Assembly (NCBI GenBank): GCA_030432565.1
Contig: JAUIGV010000022.1
Coordinates: 22,963 to 86,962, forward strand
From: Verrucomicrobiia bacterium
GTDB lineage: Bacteria; Verrucomicrobiota; Verrucomicrobiia; Verrucomicrobiales; Akkermansiaceae
Reading direction: 5' to 3'
Length of the DNA stretch: 64,000 nt
Shown here: in pieces, positions 63,138 to 64,000 of the stretch
Numbering within the stretch: position 1 is the stretch's first letter
Layout of the letters: each line of letters opens with the position of its first letter
Translations under genes and position numbers: made by a program
The notes under the pieces: generated by a model
The model's input: the letters and a program-made list of their open reading frames with translations, nothing else
Databases searched by the model: none
What the model was told of the DNA's origin: nothing

Positions 63138-64000
63138 CTACTTCTTCAAAGTGACGACAACCGCACGGTGGTCGGAGGCCTCATTCCAAATATCGGGGTC
63201 GGCAATGTAGGAATTGTCCTTGTCGACATCCGGATAAACCGCAGGCGACACCATGACCCAGTCGAAGCGGGCATATTGTTGCTGGTATGACCAAAAGTGG
63301 GTCCAGAGATGTCCCCGGGAATCCTTGACAAAAACGTCTCCCAAATAGGTGTCGCTCTTGTATTTCCCCATCAGCATGGCGAGAGGCGGGGTCTTGCGGG
63401 TGTCGTTCATGTCCCCATAAAGCACAATCCGGGCATTCGGATCTTCAGCCATGATGGCGTCACAATGTTCGCGGGCGAGGCGTGCTTCATTGAGGCGGAT
63501 CTCTGCCTGATCGAAGTCTTCAAGCTCGCGCTTCGACTTTAGGTGCAGGCCGATAAAGTGGGTCGTGCCACCGGGCAGGTCGATGGTGACGTCAAGAATT
63601 CCTCGTCCCATCATTCGTTCGTGGCCATTGATCTCGTAAACCAACTCCTGCTTGGAGTGATTCCCGGCGATGGGGAAGGCGGAAAGGATCGCGAGCCTGC
63701 GGGTCGAATCGATCCCACCGGTGTGAACGAAATGCGGGAGATCAAGGCCGGCGGCTTTGAGCTTGCTTTGGAGGTCCTTGAGATCCGCCTCGGTTCCAAT
63801 CTCACACACGCCCAAGATATGGGGCTTTTCACCCACAATGATTTTAACCAGGGCCGCCACCTCTGCGGGATCTTTGGGGGAGCTGACTTTTCCTCCGCCC
63901 TTCACGTAGCGCGTCATGGTGAGATAGTTCTCGATATTGTAGGCCATGAAACGAATGCCTTCGGAAGTCCCGGTGGCTGCCTGCCCGGGGACTTCCGGCG
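63138..64000 (-). CDS. Exonuclease/endonuclease/phosphatase-family protein, 5' end outside window
   Basis: The frame is open beyond the ATG at 63947 to the window edge, reading through GQAATGTSEGIRFMAYNIEN, so the real start and probably a signal peptide lie beyond position 64000. The domain has AYNIENYL, GVCEIG (metal Glu), RRLAILSAFPI, GLHLKSK, VLYGDMNDT and the closing SDHRAVVV, all standard for the DNase I-like fold. Substrates in this fold include nucleic acids, phosphoinositides and sphingomyelin; which applies is not clear. Convergent with the YugP-like gene (8-bp gap). Confidence 0.88.
   Translation of the reverse strand, partial: PEVPGQAATGTSEGIRFMAYNIENYLTMTRYVKGGGKVSSPKDPAEVAALVKIIVGEKPHILGVCEIGTEADLKDLQSKLKAAGLDLPHFVHTGGIDSTRRLAILSAFPIAGNHSKQELVYEINGHERMMGRGILDVTIDLPGGTTHFIGLHLKSKRELEDFDQAEIRLNEARLAREHCDAIMAEDPNARIVLYGDMNDTRKTPPLAMLMGKYKSDTYLGDVFVKDSRGHLWTHFWSYQQQYARFDWVMVSPAVYPDVDKDNSYIADPDIWNEASDHRAVVVTLKK

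Noticed and set aside
1..64000. Mobile elements, phage, tRNA or rRNA genes, toxin-antitoxin pairs, CRISPR
   Set aside because: I looked for transposase or integrase motifs, clover-leaf elements, terminal repeats and regularly spaced repeats on both strands and saw none I could support.

Overview
The window is a chromosomal segment of a Verrucomicrobiota bacterium, most likely of the order Verrucomicrobiales. The evidence is the combination of a PVC-type double-haem dehydrogenase/HEAT/cytochrome protein (11772-16286), a DUF1080 protein, a Cys-type sulfatase, delta-60-repeat and CotH/lamin-tail giant secreted proteins, a PEP-CTERM-anchored protein, and many lipoproteins. I see no phage, transposon, integron, CRISPR array, rRNA or tRNA. 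The DNA is moderately GC-rich throughout, and genes lie on both strands in short operons separated by clear hairpin terminators.

Layout. 1-4.3 kb: the 3' end of a large secreted delta-60-repeat protein, then glycyl-tRNA synthetase. 4.4-8.75 kb: a plus-strand cluster of a tiny membrane peptide, an NRDE-family Ntn-hydrolase, an ATP-grasp ligase, a PlsC-type acyltransferase, a DinB-like protein and an OlsB-like N-acyltransferase, which looks like an aminolipid or N-acyl-amino-acid pathway. 8.75-16.3 kb: a lipoprotein, a secreted coiled-coil protein, a membrane protein and the giant cytochrome/dehydrogenase. 16.7-22.4 kb: a PEP-CTERM LamG protein followed by a 1592-aa CotH protein whose N-terminus is a close copy of that LamG domain. 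22.4-28.9 kb: LeuB, a broken small secreted gene, a GNAT, DUF1080, a Wzz-like lipoprotein, a PBP4-type carboxypeptidase and a coiled-coil lipoprotein. 29-34 kb: MOSC, DUF2288, RlmN, a secreted protein, an amidase, a TPMT-like methyltransferase and a polysaccharide-export-like lipoprotein. 34-40 kb: a probable frameshifted gene, a DUF6580 membrane protein, a sulfatase, a VC0807-like membrane protein, class II aldolase and a nucleoside transporter. 40-46.4 kb: a second CotH giant and a PhoD phosphatase. 46.5-49 kb: holB-obgE-gamma-glutamylcyclotransferase. 49-55 kb: an RRM protein, a coupled DUF1611/PLP-racemase/small-protein operon, an M42 aminopeptidase, a 2-Cys peroxiredoxin and a YbjN protein. 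55-58.6 kb: a secreted protein with a pseudopilin-like tail, then leuA preceded by a leucine-rich leader peptide and a strong hairpin. 58.7-64 kb: an envelope block (two L,D-transpeptidase lipoproteins, two further lipoproteins, a TM-anchored OmpA protein), a YugP-like protein lacking the metal motif, and a 3'-partial view of an exonuclease/endonuclease/phosphatase-family gene that runs off the window.

How genes work together. Leucine synthesis is split: leuB (22.4 kb) and leuA (57 kb) are far apart, and leuA appears to have its own leucine-responsive leader. Envelope building recurs: PBP4, amidase, two L,D-transpeptidases, an OmpA protein and a small lipoprotein ending in lysine. The most promising less-explored items are the leuA leader, the DUF1611/racemase operon, the acyltransferase/ATP-grasp cluster, and the catalytically empty YugP-like protein.
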